A stretch of DNA of 49,612 nt, taken from assembly GCA_009786985.1 (NCBI GenBank), contig WRGW01000109.1, positions 1 through 49,612 on the forward strand, given 5' to 3'. Origin of the DNA: Oscillospiraceae bacterium. GTDB taxonomy: Bacteria > Bacillota > Clostridia > Oscillospirales > Ruminococcaceae. Below the pieces are notes generated by a model. It searched no databases. It saw nothing but the letters and a program-made list of their open reading frames with translations, and was not told the origin of the DNA. The position numbers and the translations under genes are program-made. The stretch's first letter is position 1. Each line of letters begins with the position of its first letter. Below, piece after piece: positions 36,705 to 46,453 of this stretch.

Positions 36705-38213
36705 TCACTCAACGCTACCAGCACGTCCCTCTTTCAAAATAACGTCATGAGCTCCACCCTCAACTATACTCGTCGGTGAAACAAGAGTAAGTTTTGCGTT
36801 TTTGTGAAGTTCTGGTATAGTCATACAACCACAGTTGCACATAGTTGAACGCACTTTAGAGAGCGAACGTTCTACATTGTCTTTTAGTGAGCCTGCATAA
36901 GGAACATAACTATCTACGCCCTCTTCAAAAGTCAGTTTCTTGTCGCCACCCATATCATACCTTTCCCAGTTACGAGCACGATTTGAACCCTCGCCCCAGT
37001 ATTCCTTGACATACGTACCGTTAATCATGAGCTTATTGGTAGGGCTTTCATCGAATCTTGAGAAATATCGCCCTAACATGATAAAATCAGCTCCCATCGC
37101 AAGTGCAAGGGTCATATGATAATCGTTGACTATTCCACCGTCAGAACAAATTGGAATATAAATTCCTGTTTCTTCAAAATATCGATTGCGCTCGTCACAC
37201 ACCTCTATTATAGCGGTAGCTTGTCCACGCCCGATTCCTTTTTGCTCACGAGTAATACAAATCGAGCCGCCACCTATTCCTACTTTAATGAAGTCAGCCC
37301 CCTGTTCTGCTAAGAACCTAAACCCCTCTCGGTCTACCACATTACCAGCACCGATTTTGACGCTGTCTCCATATTTCGATTTAACCCAGTTTAAAGTGAG
37401 TTTTTGCCATTCCGAAAACCCCTCTGAACTGTCTATACAGAGTAAATCTGCACCAGCTTCAACTAAAGCTGGAACACGTTCTTCATAGTCACGTGTGTTT
37501 ATTCCTGCACCGACTATGTAGCTTTTTTTGGAATCAATCAAAGCATTTGTGTCGATTTTATTACGTTCATAGTCTTTCCTGAAAACGAAATATTTAAGGT
37601 TTTGTTTTTCATCAATAATAGGAAGAGCGTTGATTTTGTTATACCAGATGATGTCATTAGCTTCAGAAAGAGTAATACCGTCTGGTGCAGTGACGAGTTT
37701 TTCAAAAGGTGTCATAAATTCACTTACTGGAGTATCTAGGGTTGTTCTTGATACACGATAATCTTTACTCGTAATCAAACCGAGTAGTTTTGAAGTTTCA
37801 GTACCGTCTTCAGTAACAGCCATAACCGAATGCCCAGTTTTTTCTTTGAGTGCAAGCACGTCAGACAAAAGGGCATCAGGGCGTAGATTAGAATCACTAA
37901 CCACATACCCTGCTTTATAGTTCTTGACACGTGAAACCATCGCTGCTTCAGACTCAATCGATTGTGAAGCATATATAAAAGAAACGCCCCCCTCACGTGC
38001 TAACGCTACTGCCATGTTATGGTCAGATACCGATTGCATAATCGCAGATACAAGCGGAATATTCAGGCTTATTGCAGGCTCTTCCCCTCTTTTGAACTTC
38101 ACGGCTGGGGTTTTGAGCGAAACCTTCGTTGCAATACATTCTTTAGATGAGTAGCCTGGGATTATAAGATATTCTCCAAAAGTGTGTGACGGTTCTGTAC
38201 AAATAATAGCCAT
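36705..38213 (-). CDS. guaB: inosine-5'-monophosphate dehydrogenase
   Basis: [50 protein letters not shown] domains. Confidence 0.95.
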   Translation of the reverse strand: MAIICTEPSHTFGEYLIIPGYSSKECIATKVSLKTPAVKFKRGEEPAISLNIPLVSAIMQSVSDHNMAVALAREGGVSFIYASQSIESEAAMVSRVKNYKAGYVVSDSNLRPDALLSDVLALKEKTGHSVMAVTEDGTETSKLLGLITSKDYRVSRTTLDTPVSEFMTPFEKLVTAPDGITLSEANDIIWYNKINALPIIDEKQNLKYFVFRKDYERNKIDTNALIDSKKSYIVGAGINTRDYEERVPALVEAGADLLCIDSSEGFSEWQKLTLNWVKSKYGDSVKIGAGNVVDREGFRFLAEQGADFIKVGIGGGSICITREQKGIGRGQATAIIEVCDERNRYFEETGIYIPICSDGGIVNDYHMTLALAMGADFIMLGRYFSRFDESPTNKLMINGTYVKEYWGEGSNRARNWERYDMGGDKKLTFEEGVDSYVPYAGSLKDNVERSLSKVRSTMCNCGCMTIPELHKNAKLTLVSPTSIVEGGAHDVILKEGRAGSVE

Positions 38214-38400
38214 AATATACCACCTCTCTTAACTAAATAATCTCTCATTAACTCTCATTAAAATATAAAAACTCTTTTAATTATACATTATAAATTCCAA
38301 AAAGTCAAGTTTTTTTATGAATTTTGAAAAAATAAAAACAAAAATATAAGAATACGGTTTTAATTTATACTTAAAATCGCAAAAAGTTCACAAAAAACTA

Positions 38401-38429
38401 TTGACAAGGCTATAAAAATATGATATAAT
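38401..38429 (+). promoter_or_regulatory. strong promoter with extended -10 and no direct gene
   Basis: TTGACA-N17-TATAAT followed by AGCAAAACAAGAGT. Confidence 0.75.
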
Positions 38430-38515
38430 AGCAAAACAAGAGTACCCCCCCGAAAGGCGGGCTTTGCCCGTCTGGAGTGGGGTATCTCGACGAAGCACTA
38501 TTTCAAGTTGCTTGA
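38430..38515 (+). repeat. family-2 dispersed element, copy 3 (possible short structured transcript)
   Basis: AGCAAAACAAGAGTACCCCCCC...CGGGCTTTGCCCG...GGGGTATCTCGACGAAGC...TTCAAGTTGC. Confidence 0.7.
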
Positions 38516-38540
38516 CGAATCTTAAAATTTATGATATAAA
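38512..38540 (+). promoter_or_regulatory. promoter of tRNA-Arg
   Basis: TTGACG-AATCTTAAAATTTATGA-TATAAA; spacer identical to that of the rpmF promoter. Confidence 0.7.
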
Positions 38541-38560
38541 TGTTACACGGTTGTGAAAAT

Positions 38561-38634
<74 letters not shown>

Positions 38635-38788
38635 GAATAAATCTTAAACTTGAACTGTTTTATAAAATAAACGTGGTTCGTTTTTTTGATTTTCATGGAA
38701 ATGTTGTGCATTTTGAGATGAGATAACCCTCGTATCGGGAGTTAGTTGAAAAATATCGAAAACTTTTAATATTTTGTGATAAAAAGGG

Positions 38789-38817
38789 TTGACAAGTCCT
38801 AAAAGATGTGATATAAT
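38789..38817 (+). promoter_or_regulatory. promoter of candidate sRNA
   Basis: TTGACA-N17-TATAAT with TGA extension. Confidence 0.75.
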
Positions 38818-38823
38818 TACATT

Positions 38824-38920
38824 AGCACCAATCACTTGTTGTTGATAAAAAAGCTGTACGATTATAAATAATAGAAGTTTTAGCAAGCTGTCTTGAATAG
38901 ATGGCTTGCTTTCTTGTTTT
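38824..38920 (+). ncRNA. candidate small RNA (about 95 nt) with intrinsic terminator
   Basis: promoter directly upstream; AGCAAGC-tgTCTtgaatAGAtg-GCTTGCT followed by TTCTTGTTTT; no ATG-initiated ORF. Confidence 0.5.
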
Positions 38921-39060
38921 CGATGTTTGTGTTTTTGAAGCACGGTTTTTAGAGCCAGTTCAGTATCTCTAACGAAGCAAAAAAATATTTACAAATTCAA
39001 CCAATAAAAGTTTTTTTTTGAACTTTTTTCAAAAAAAACGAAAAAAGTTTCAAAAAACAC

Positions 39061-39089
39061 TTGACAATACAAAAATGATGTGATATAAT
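39061..39089 (+). promoter_or_regulatory. promoter upstream of tRNA-Cys region
   Basis: TTGACA-N17-TATAAT. Confidence 0.75.
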
Positions 39090-39133
39090 TATAGACGGTT
39101 AATTGATTATTGCAATTGTAATGTTCGGTTGTA

Positions 39134-39233
39134 ATGTTCGGTAACACCGCAGAGCTACCCTGCCCCCTCTCGCTTCGTTCGAGAGAACCGATGCAGTGCG
39201 TCTGGGGTATTACACCCGAACTTTCAATAAGTA
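39134..39233 (+). repeat. family-1 dispersed repeat, copy C
   Basis: AATGTTCGGTAACACCGCAGAGC...CTCTCGCTTCGTTCGAGAGAACCG...GGGGTATTACACCCGAACTTTCAATAA. Confidence 0.85.
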
Positions 39234-39283
39234 AATCATAAAGCATCAAGAAGAATCATAAAATGATTAGAGAACTGTTTGAC

Positions 39284-39354
39284 GGCGTCATGGCCAAGTG
39301 GTAAGGCATGGGTCTGCAACACCCTGATCCCCGGTTCAAATCCGGGTGACGCCT
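39284..39354 (+). tRNA. tRNA-Cys(GCA)
   Basis: GGCGTCA...CTGCAAC...GGTTCAAATCC...TGACGCC. Confidence 0.93.
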
Positions 39355-39423
39355 TGTCTATTTTCTATTTTTGAGTTCTTACAAATTATTTCATTGTCTT
39401 CTTATTAGTTGCAAATCAGATAA

Positions 39424-39496
39424 TCCTCAATAGCTCAGTTGGTAGAGCATGCGGCTGTTAACCGCAGGGTCGTTGGTTCGAGTCCAACTTGGGGAG
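39424..39496 (+). tRNA. tRNA-Asn(GTT)
   Basis: TCCTCAA...CTGTTAA...GGTTCGAGTCC...TTGGGGA. Confidence 0.93.
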
Positions 39497-39515
39497 TAAA
39501 AAATAACGTAATAAT

Positions 39516-39545
39516 AAAAACGGTTGACGAGAGTCAACCGTTTTT
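39516..39545. terminator. bidirectional terminator between tRNA-Asn and comM
   Basis: AAAAACGGTTGAC-GAGA-GTCAACCGTTTTT. Confidence 0.9.
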
Positions 39546-39573
39546 GATTTAACTTATTGGAAATATTAAAAGT

Positions 39574-41114
39574 TCATCCGCTCCAATATTTTCTATCAAG
39601 GCTTCTATAGCTAATCGCCATTGACACGTGTTTTTTGGTGATGACTTCATTTTTGTCTAAATCAGCTGCTGTTCGTGCTACTTTGAGGATTCGGTCATAT
39701 GCACGTGCAGACATTCCGAGTTTATCAAACACGTTCTTGAGCAGACTTTTTGCTACATCATCCATAACGCAAATTTCAGCCATCATCGATGACGGGAGTT
39801 CAGAGTTAGATTTGATTTTAGTGCCTTTATATCGCTCATTCTGAATAGCACGTGCGAGTTCGACTTTTTCGCGCATCATAGCTGAAGTTTCGCCCTTTGG
39901 CTTTGATGAATCACCATCGCCTGAAATTTCCTTATAAGTACTGGATTAACCTCGATTTGAATGTCGATTCTATCCAAAACAGGCTGGCTGATTTTTCCTA
40001 AGTATTTGCTCACAGCAAGAGGGGAGCAGGTGCATTTCTTGGCGGGGTGTCCAAAATTTCCGCAAGGGCAGGGGTTCATAGCGGCGACTAACATGAAGTT
40101 ACATGGATATGTCGCCGAGCCGCTCGCTCTTGAAATAACGATTTCACGATTTTCTACAGGTTGTCGAAGCGTTTCGAGGGTTCGACGGTCGAACTCTGGA
40201 AGCTCGTCTAAAAACAAAACTCCATTATGTGCTAATGAAATTTCTCCCGGTTTAGGAACGCTCCCTCCACCACAAAGCCCTGAGGAAGATGCTGTGTGAC
40301 TTACTGGTCGAAATGGGCGTTCTGTTATTAAAGGTGCGTTTTTGTCAAGCGTTCCAGCCACTGAGTATACCCCGGTTGTTTCGATACTTTCCTCAAAAGT
40401 CATAGCTGGTAGAATCGAAGGTAGTCGTTTTGCTAACATTGATTTTCCAGTTCCGGGTGGACCTAACATAATCACATTGTGGAATCCAGCCGCCGCAATT
40501 GTGAGAGCTTGCTTGACGTTTTCTTGTCCTTTAACGTCGGCGAAATCAGCAAAATCGCGTTCGAGGTTTGGGTTCGGTTGATACGTTTGATGAACTGGTA
40601 GAGTTTGTCCGTCTTTCAAATGCCAGTATAAATCAGCAATGTGTTTTACTCCGTAGACTTTTAGTCCCTTAACCACACTCGCTTCATCGGCGTTTTCGTA
40701 GGGTAGAAATAGGTGTTCAATGCCGTTTTTGTGCGCTTCAATTGCCATAGGCAAAGCTCCAAGTACGGGGTTCACTCCGCCTCCTAAGCTGACCTCGCCG
40801 AAAAAAGCAGATTTGCTTAAATCAATCGCAATTTCTTCCTGCGTTGCGAGGATTGCTGTTAAAATAGCTAAATCATACGAAGACCCCGCTTTCTTAATAG
40901 AAGCAGGTGTAAGGCTGATTATAAGTGACTTGTTTGCTAACTTGATTTGTGTGTTAGATAACGCAGACAAAATTCTTTGCTTGCTTTCTTGAACAGAAGC
41001 GTCAGCTAATCCTACTATATAGAACTCTGACATTCCTTTTTGGGCATTGATTTCGGTGACAACTGGAAAAGCATTCATCCCGAATAGCCCTACTGAATTG
41101 ATTTGTATAAACAT
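39574..41114 (-). pseudogene. comM: YifB/ComM family Mg-chelatase-like ATPase, split by a frameshift (two ORFs 39876-41114 and 39574-39879)
   Basis: MFIQINSVGLFGMNAFPVVTEINAQKGMSEFYIVGLADASVQESKQR, GPPGTGKSMLAKRLPSILP; continuity resumes as YKEISGDGDSSKPKGETSAMMREKVELARAIQ in the next frame. Confidence 0.85.
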
Positions 41115-41133
41115 ATAAGTTCCTGATATAGTC

Positions 41134-41331
41134 GGTCAGTTTAATAATGCTCGAGTATTATTAAATCGCAATAAAAGTCTTGACTTTTTGCGGTTTAATA
41201 CTGCCCAACAGTTTCGGTTGTCTGCCACAGGCAGACGAGAAACAGGGGCATCTTGAGCAACGAAAGTCCTAATCGGGCTTCGCACGATTAGACAAGACTT
41301 TCGTTGCGGAGTATTATTAAACTGATTGACC
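41134..41331. mobile_element. MITE-like composite palindromic element with terminal inverted repeats
   Basis: GGTCAGTTTAATAATGCTC ... GGAGTATTATTAAACTGATTGACC; two long internal hairpins and a GTCTGCC-ACA-GGCAGAC triloop; contains family-3 copy 2. Confidence 0.6.
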
Positions 41332-41357
41332 ATAGAATTTTTGTATGAATAAGTAGA

Positions 41358-41384
41358 CAACCACCGTAAATAATACGGTGGTTG
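41358..41384 (-). terminator. terminator-type hairpin downstream of tRNA-Ser
   Basis: CAACCACCGTA-AATAA-TACGGTGGTTG. Confidence 0.7.
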
Positions 41385-41395
41385 TTAAAAATTAC

Positions 41396-41481
41396 CGCAG
41401 GCGAAGGGATTCGAACCCCTGTGGGCTTTCGCCCTAACGGTTTTCAAGACCGCCCCGTTATGACCACTTCGGTACGCCTGC
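41396..41481 (-). tRNA. tRNA-Ser(TGA)
   Basis: class II cloverleaf on minus strand; anticodon loop CTTGAAA, long variable arm, GGTTCGAATCC. Confidence 0.93.
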
Positions 41482-41645
41482 TTCTATATGTCATAAGCAC
41501 TAAAACTCACAACATACAATAGTATATCATATTTTTTACAGCTTGTCAACCCCTTTTTGACACTTTTTTTGATTTTTTATGAATTATTAAACCGCAAAAC
41601 TCTTGTCAAGAGTTTCGTTGCGGAGCAATATTTAAAAGACACATA

Positions 41646-42443
41646 TCAGATATTTGTATACACAATTCGAGCAACACCACTTAAATCTTTGCGAACTTTC
41701 GAGGACATTCCTATTTCTTTGAGTATTTGCACGACGTTTTCTGCCTGATTATCGCCTACTTCACAAGCGAATAAGCGTGTCTTTTTTATAATATCACTCC
41801 ATTTTGCAAAGAATCGGTGATAAAAATTAAGTCCGTCTTCACTACCACCATATAATGCTGATTCAGGCTCGTGTGTGACTTCTTTTTGCAATGTCAACAT
41901 TTCGTTTTTTGTCAGGTATGGCGGATTGATTAGTATACAATCAGCTTTTTGATTGAACTGCATTTCCAAAACATCTGCTTGTATTGCTTGTATTTGGTTT
42001 TCTAAGCCGTTTAGTTGGATATTAGCTTTTAGATACTGGAATGCCTGTGGTGATTTTTCGACTGAAATCACGTTACAACCAAGCGCTTTAATTTTCTCCA
42101 TTTCATGGGCAATTGCGATTCCGACACAGCCCGAACCCGCACACAAGTCTAATACTGTATACTTTTCGGAATAAGGCGTGAGTGCTTCTTTCGCTAAATC
42201 CACAAGCAGTTCGGTTTCAGGGCGTGGAATTAAAACGCCCTCTCCTACTTTGATGGGATAGCCATAAAACTCCCACTCACCGAGTAGGTATTGTAGAGGT
42301 TCGCCACTCGCACGCCTATTAGCGAGTTTCAGCAAATCGCCCTTACCGTATTCGCAAATCCAGCGTGCTTCTTGTGTAGCGTTTTCGATTCCTGCATTTG
42401 TTAAGATTTCTTGGATTTTTTCGTTTTTTCGAATAAATTCCAT
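41646..42443 (-). CDS. prmC: release factor glutamine methyltransferase
   Basis: RRASGEPLQYLLGEWEFYG, PRPETELLVD, VLDLCAGSGCVGIAIA, NPPYL. Confidence 0.93.
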   Translation of the reverse strand: MEFIRKNEKIQEILTNAGIENATQEARWICEYGKGDLLKLANRRASGEPLQYLLGEWEFYGYPIKVGEGVLIPRPETELLVDLAKEALTPYSEKYTVLDLCAGSGCVGIAIAHEMEKIKALGCNVISVEKSPQAFQYLKANIQLNGLENQIQAIQADVLEMQFNQKADCILINPPYLTKNEMLTLQKEVTHEPESALYGGSEDGLNFYHRFFAKWSDIIKKTRLFACEVGDNQAENVVQILKEIGMSSKVRKDLSGVARIVYTNI

Positions 42444-42466
42444 ATATATTTATACCCCCAAAAACC

Positions 42467-42505
42467 CCTGCAAACAACGCCAAGCTGTTTGCAGGGGGGT
42501 AATAT
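42467..42505 (-). terminator. terminator-type hairpin downstream of alkaline phosphatase
   Basis: ACCCCTGCAAACA...TGTTTGCAGGGG. Confidence 0.65.
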
Positions 42506-42529
42506 ATCAGTTTGTGTATTTAGAGCCTT

Positions 42530-44074
42530 TTAGTCTAACCGAACATTTAATATTTCAGCGAACTTAAAGAATACTTCTGTGTTGTCATAAACACCAGTAA
42601 AAATGTTAGAGCCTATACCTTTTGCGAAGATTGGCACATGTTCGCCTGTGTGCATCGAAGAAGTCCACCCGAATCCTGCTTTTGTGTTTAGAATTCTTAC
42701 TGTTTCAGTCGCAAACGGGGTTAGTAGCATACTATAAATTGCTTGTTGTTCTTCGGTAAATTCTAAGAACGACGTTCCAGATACCGTTAAGTCAAAAGCG
42801 GCTTCGAGTGCGTTCAGTTCCCTTGCAGTGAGCTGCATAATCGGGTCTATTCCCGCAGGTGGTACGTCTACCGTTAATCCAAAATACGTTTGGATTAGTT
42901 GTAACCCCTCTTCAAAAGTGACATCTTCGTTACCCACAAAATCAGAGCGAATCATGGCATTTAATGCACGTGCTGAAATTTGTTGATAGTCAAGCACATG
43001 AATGTTCGTTTCAAAATAAATTCCATCTGCTCCGAGTGGTGCGGTAGAATTTAAGGCGTTGTTCCCGATTGAAAATCCGCCAGTTTCGTGGTCGCTCGTA
43101 ACTACGATTAACGTGTCATTTGGATGTTGTGCATAAAAATCCAGTGCTACATCAATTGCTTCAATCATAGCGATTGTTTCGTAAATAGTGGCTTTTGCAT
43201 CGTTTTCGTGAGCCGTATGGTCGATTTTACCAGCTTCAACCATTAAGAAAAAACCATCGTCATTGTTTTCTGTGAGGACGTTGATTGCCATTGAGGTGAA
43301 ATTCGCAATTGAAAAACAAGTGCTATCTCTATCAATTACATGATACAATCCTTGGCTGCTATCCAACCTTGGATTTGTTGCGATTACACGTTCATTACCG
43401 TCAGCACTTTGCGTGAGAGCGTTTAGGGCATCACTCGTGTTAATATGAGCGAAACCAAGTTCGCCAGCTATTTCAAAGATGTTGTCTTCGTCACCTTCGC
43501 GCCCAGCATAATGCTCGAATCCGCCACCACCCAAGAAATGAAATCCACTTGTTACACTTTCATAAGCTATGCCGTAAGTTGCAAAACGGTCATCTTGATT
43601 GGCAAAAAATGAAGCAGGGGTTGCGTGATTTAGCTGAACATCAGCGATAATTCCAATTCGATACTGATGTTGTTCGTAAAGCAAATCTGCTATTGAAGGT
43701 ACTGGATTTCTGTTGCGGTCTACTCCAACCCAGCTGGTATAAGTTTTGACACCAGAAGCAAGGGCAGTTCCAGCTGATGCTGAGTCTGTGATAAACGAAC
43801 CCGCATCATAAGTAGCGATAAGCCCTACCGAAGGAAATTCCATAAAATTAAGTTTTTCGCTCCTAATTTCGCCTCTATGTTCTTTTTGTCCTAAATAAAA
43901 TGATGTTGCAGTCATGTGAGATACACCAAATCCGTCACCGATGATAAAAAATACGTACTTCGGGCTATTGTTGGCATCCGTACTGGTGCTTTCGCAAGCT
44001 GTAAATGATATCAATACCGAAACCGAGATAAAGTAAATTGCTAATAGTGCTACTGTTGTTTTCCATTTTTTCAT
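42530..44074 (-). CDS. alkaline phosphatase, predicted lipoprotein
   Basis: lipobox ISFTAC; FFIIGDGFGVSHMTA, FITDSASAGTALASGVKTY, HTAHENDA, VTSDHETGGF. Confidence 0.92.
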   Translation of the reverse strand: MKKWKTTVALLAIYFISVSVLISFTACESTSTDANNSPKYVFFIIGDGFGVSHMTATSFYLGQKEHRGEIRSEKLNFMEFPSVGLIATYDAGSFITDSASAGTALASGVKTYTSWVGVDRNRNPVPSIADLLYEQHQYRIGIIADVQLNHATPASFFANQDDRFATYGIAYESVTSGFHFLGGGGFEHYAGREGDEDNIFEIAGELGFAHINTSDALNALTQSADGNERVIATNPRLDSSQGLYHVIDRDSTCFSIANFTSMAINVLTENNDDGFFLMVEAGKIDHTAHENDAKATIYETIAMIEAIDVALDFYAQHPNDTLIVVTSDHETGGFSIGNNALNSTAPLGADGIYFETNIHVLDYQQISARALNAMIRSDFVGNEDVTFEEGLQLIQTYFGLTVDVPPAGIDPIMQLTARELNALEAAFDLTVSGTSFLEFTEEQQAIYSMLLTPFATETVRILNTKAGFGWTSSMHTGEHVPIFAKGIGSNIFTGVYDNTEVFFKFAEILNVRLD

Positions 44075-44286
44075 ACTATTCAACTCCTTTGATGGACATT
44101 TTCATAATGATGTCCATTTGTTATAATTGTTCAGTTTGATTGCTCTTTGTGAGCTTCGCCCTGCGGTGTTACCGAACATTTCACCTCTCTTTAGGTATGA
44201 ATACAGTATAACAAATCAAAGTAAAATCAAAAAGTAGTTTGGTGTAAAACATCTGTAAATTTTTTAGATGTTGCGTTTTCACAAAT

Positions 44287-46143
44287 TCATGCAATAGCGG
44301 TAACCTGTTGTTGTGCGGTATATAAAGCGTAATAATCGCCCCGTTTTTCTATGAGTTCGTCATGAGTTCCAGCTTCGGTAATGCCTTGATTGCTGACGTA
44401 CATAATTTTATCACATTCACGAATAGTCGATAGTCTATGAGCGATTATAAACGATGTTCTGCCTTTTAACAGATAGTTTAGGCTTTTTTGCATATTACGT
44501 TCAGTTTTAGCGTCGATTGAGCTGGTTGCTTCGTCGAGAACTAAAATTCGTGGGTCTGCTAGAATTGTTCTGGCGAATGCTATTAGCTGCTTTTGACCTG
44601 CCGATAATCCTGCACCACGCTCTTTGATTACAGTGTCGTATCCATGTTCTAAGTCACGAATAAACTCATCAATTCCGACTATTTTGCAAGCTGTGTAGAC
44701 CTCTTCATCAGTAGCATCACGCTTGCCGTATTTGATGTTGAACATAACAGTTCCAGAAAAAATAAAACTATCTTGCAACATAATTCCCATCTGTTTTCGC
44801 AAAGATGGAATTTTTACATCAGAGATATTAGTTCCGTCAATCAAAATTTCACCTTCATTTATGTCATAGAACCTTGAGATTAAATTTACAATTGTAGTTT
44901 TACCAGCACCAGTAGGTCCTACTAATGCAACACTTTCCCCTGGTTTGATTGTGAATGAAAGGTTTTGTAAGATATTTTCGCTTTTGTTAGTTTCGTATGA
45001 AAAAGTAACATTTTTAAATTGAACTTCGCCTTTAATTTGTGGCAATTCAACTGCATCTGGTTTGTCGGTGATTTTTAGAGGCTCGTCTAACACCTCAAAC
45101 ACACGTTCGAGATAAGCTACTGCGGTTATGAACGTGTTCATAAGGTTTGATAGGTTGATGAGCGGTTGCCAGAATCGCCATGAATATTGGCTCATCGCCG
45201 CAACTGTTCCTAGAGTGGCTGCACCAGTCACTCCGCTTCCTACCACGAATACAAGACCTACTATAAAGATTGCACCACGGACTAAGTTTGCGACATTGTC
45301 GATTACTGGCCAAACGAGTAGAGAATAAGTAACAGCCTTCATCCAGTCTTTCTTATACGATTTAGAAAGTTTGTCGAAAGTTTCGGCGTTTTCATCTTCA
45401 CGTGAGAACATCTGTGTGATTTTTACGCCTACTATGCTTTCATGTAGATATGCGTTCATATTAGAAGTCTTATTAGAAACACCTTGCCATGCTTTTCGTT
45501 GGCGGCTTTTCAAGAATAGCAGGAATCCTACAAATAGCGGAAGCCCACCTAAAATCACCAACGCCAGCTGCCATGACACAAAGAACATAATCACCGCTAT
45601 GAACAAAAGGTTTAGCATTTCCATGACAAAATTTATAATCCCGTTAGTCATAAGCTCCGACACTGAATTAATGTGATTGACGAGTCGCACCAAGATTTTT
45701 CCATGAGGGCGAGTGTCATAATACTCAAACGAGAGATTTTGTAGATGTGCGAACAAATCTTCACGAATATCGTGGATAATATCCTGCCCGACTTTGGTCA
45801 TAACAATCGAGCGACGTTGTGCGAAGAAAACTCCAGTCAAAGTAGCGAGGAGCATTCCACCTGCTAATTTGAACAATAATGGAACATCGCCGTTCGGAAT
45901 AGCGTTATCGATTGCATTTAGTGCAAGCAAAGGTCCTGCTAATCCTGCTAAAATCGAAATCAAGCTCAGGAAAATCCCGAACGCAATCCGCCCCTTGTAT
46001 CGAGAGGCGTAAACTAATGCTCGCTTAAAATGGCGTATATCGAAAGGTGATTCCAGCTCCTCATCTATATCGAACTTGTTCCTTAGTGGTGGAGTGGAAT
46101 CGCGGTTATTATCTTTTTCACGGTTAAGATTTTTTATGGACAT
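44287..46143 (-). CDS. ABC transporter, fused permease and ATP-binding domains
   Basis: GPTGAGKTTIVNLISRFYD, LSAGQKQLIAFARTIL, ILVLDEATSSID; six-TM N-terminal domain. Confidence 0.93.
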   Translation of the reverse strand: MSIKNLNREKDNNRDSTPPLRNKFDIDEELESPFDIRHFKRALVYASRYKGRIAFGIFLSLISILAGLAGPLLALNAIDNAIPNGDVPLLFKLAGGMLLATLTGVFFAQRRSIVMTKVGQDIIHDIREDLFAHLQNLSFEYYDTRPHGKILVRLVNHINSVSELMTNGIINFVMEMLNLLFIAVIMFFVSWQLALVILGGLPLFVGFLLFLKSRQRKAWQGVSNKTSNMNAYLHESIVGVKITQMFSREDENAETFDKLSKSYKKDWMKAVTYSLLVWPVIDNVANLVRGAIFIVGLVFVVGSGVTGAATLGTVAAMSQYSWRFWQPLINLSNLMNTFITAVAYLERVFEVLDEPLKITDKPDAVELPQIKGEVQFKNVTFSYETNKSENILQNLSFTIKPGESVALVGPTGAGKTTIVNLISRFYDINEGEILIDGTNISDVKIPSLRKQMGIMLQDSFIFSGTVMFNIKYGKRDATDEEVYTACKIVGIDEFIRDLEHGYDTVIKERGAGLSAGQKQLIAFARTILADPRILVLDEATSSIDAKTERNMQKSLNYLLKGRTSFIIAHRLSTIRECDKIMYVSNQGITEAGTHDELIEKRGDYYALYTAQQQVTAIA

Positions 46144-46194
46144 GATTGATTTGATTACTCCTAATTTAGTTATATAGTACAATATGTATGTGGT

Positions 46195-46277
46195 CTATCT
46201 CGTTAAGCTTCGGGGAAGCCAAGCTCCCCCTTGAACTCTTGTTTTGCTATTATATCATAAAAATGTTTGTAAGTCAA
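46195..46277 (-). promoter_or_regulatory. ABC transporter promoter joined to family-2 element copy 4
   Basis: minus strand TTGACT-N17-TATAATAGCAAAACAAGAGTTCAAGGGGGAGC-TTG-GCTTCCCC. Confidence 0.7.
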
Positions 46278-46453
46278 GCAAAACAAAAAGAGTCAAGCAT
46301 TTTCGCAAAATATTCAAAAATTGCTTGATGTTTTGGAATTTTCGTCAAATTACACAAAGCATAAAACCGCATTTTTACAAGCGATTTGGTGAAAGTGTTC
46401 AAAAAAAAGCCAAATATGCCAAATTTTTTGTAGAATATTTTTATCCAAAACAC

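Noticed and set aside
38644-38943. Minus-strand ORF overlapping the candidate sRNA
   Set aside because: Translation has no recognisable domain, and a plus-strand promoter and terminator explain the region better.
39876-39965. Programmed -1 frameshift in comM
   Set aside because: No X-XXY-YYZ slippery heptamer or clear downstream pseudoknot; mutation or sequencing error is more likely. Kept only as a frame-disruption finding.
42535-42550. AAATGTTCGGT at the end of the alkaline phosphatase gene as another family-1 end
   Set aside because: Only about 11 nt match, inside coding sequence; chance cannot be excluded.
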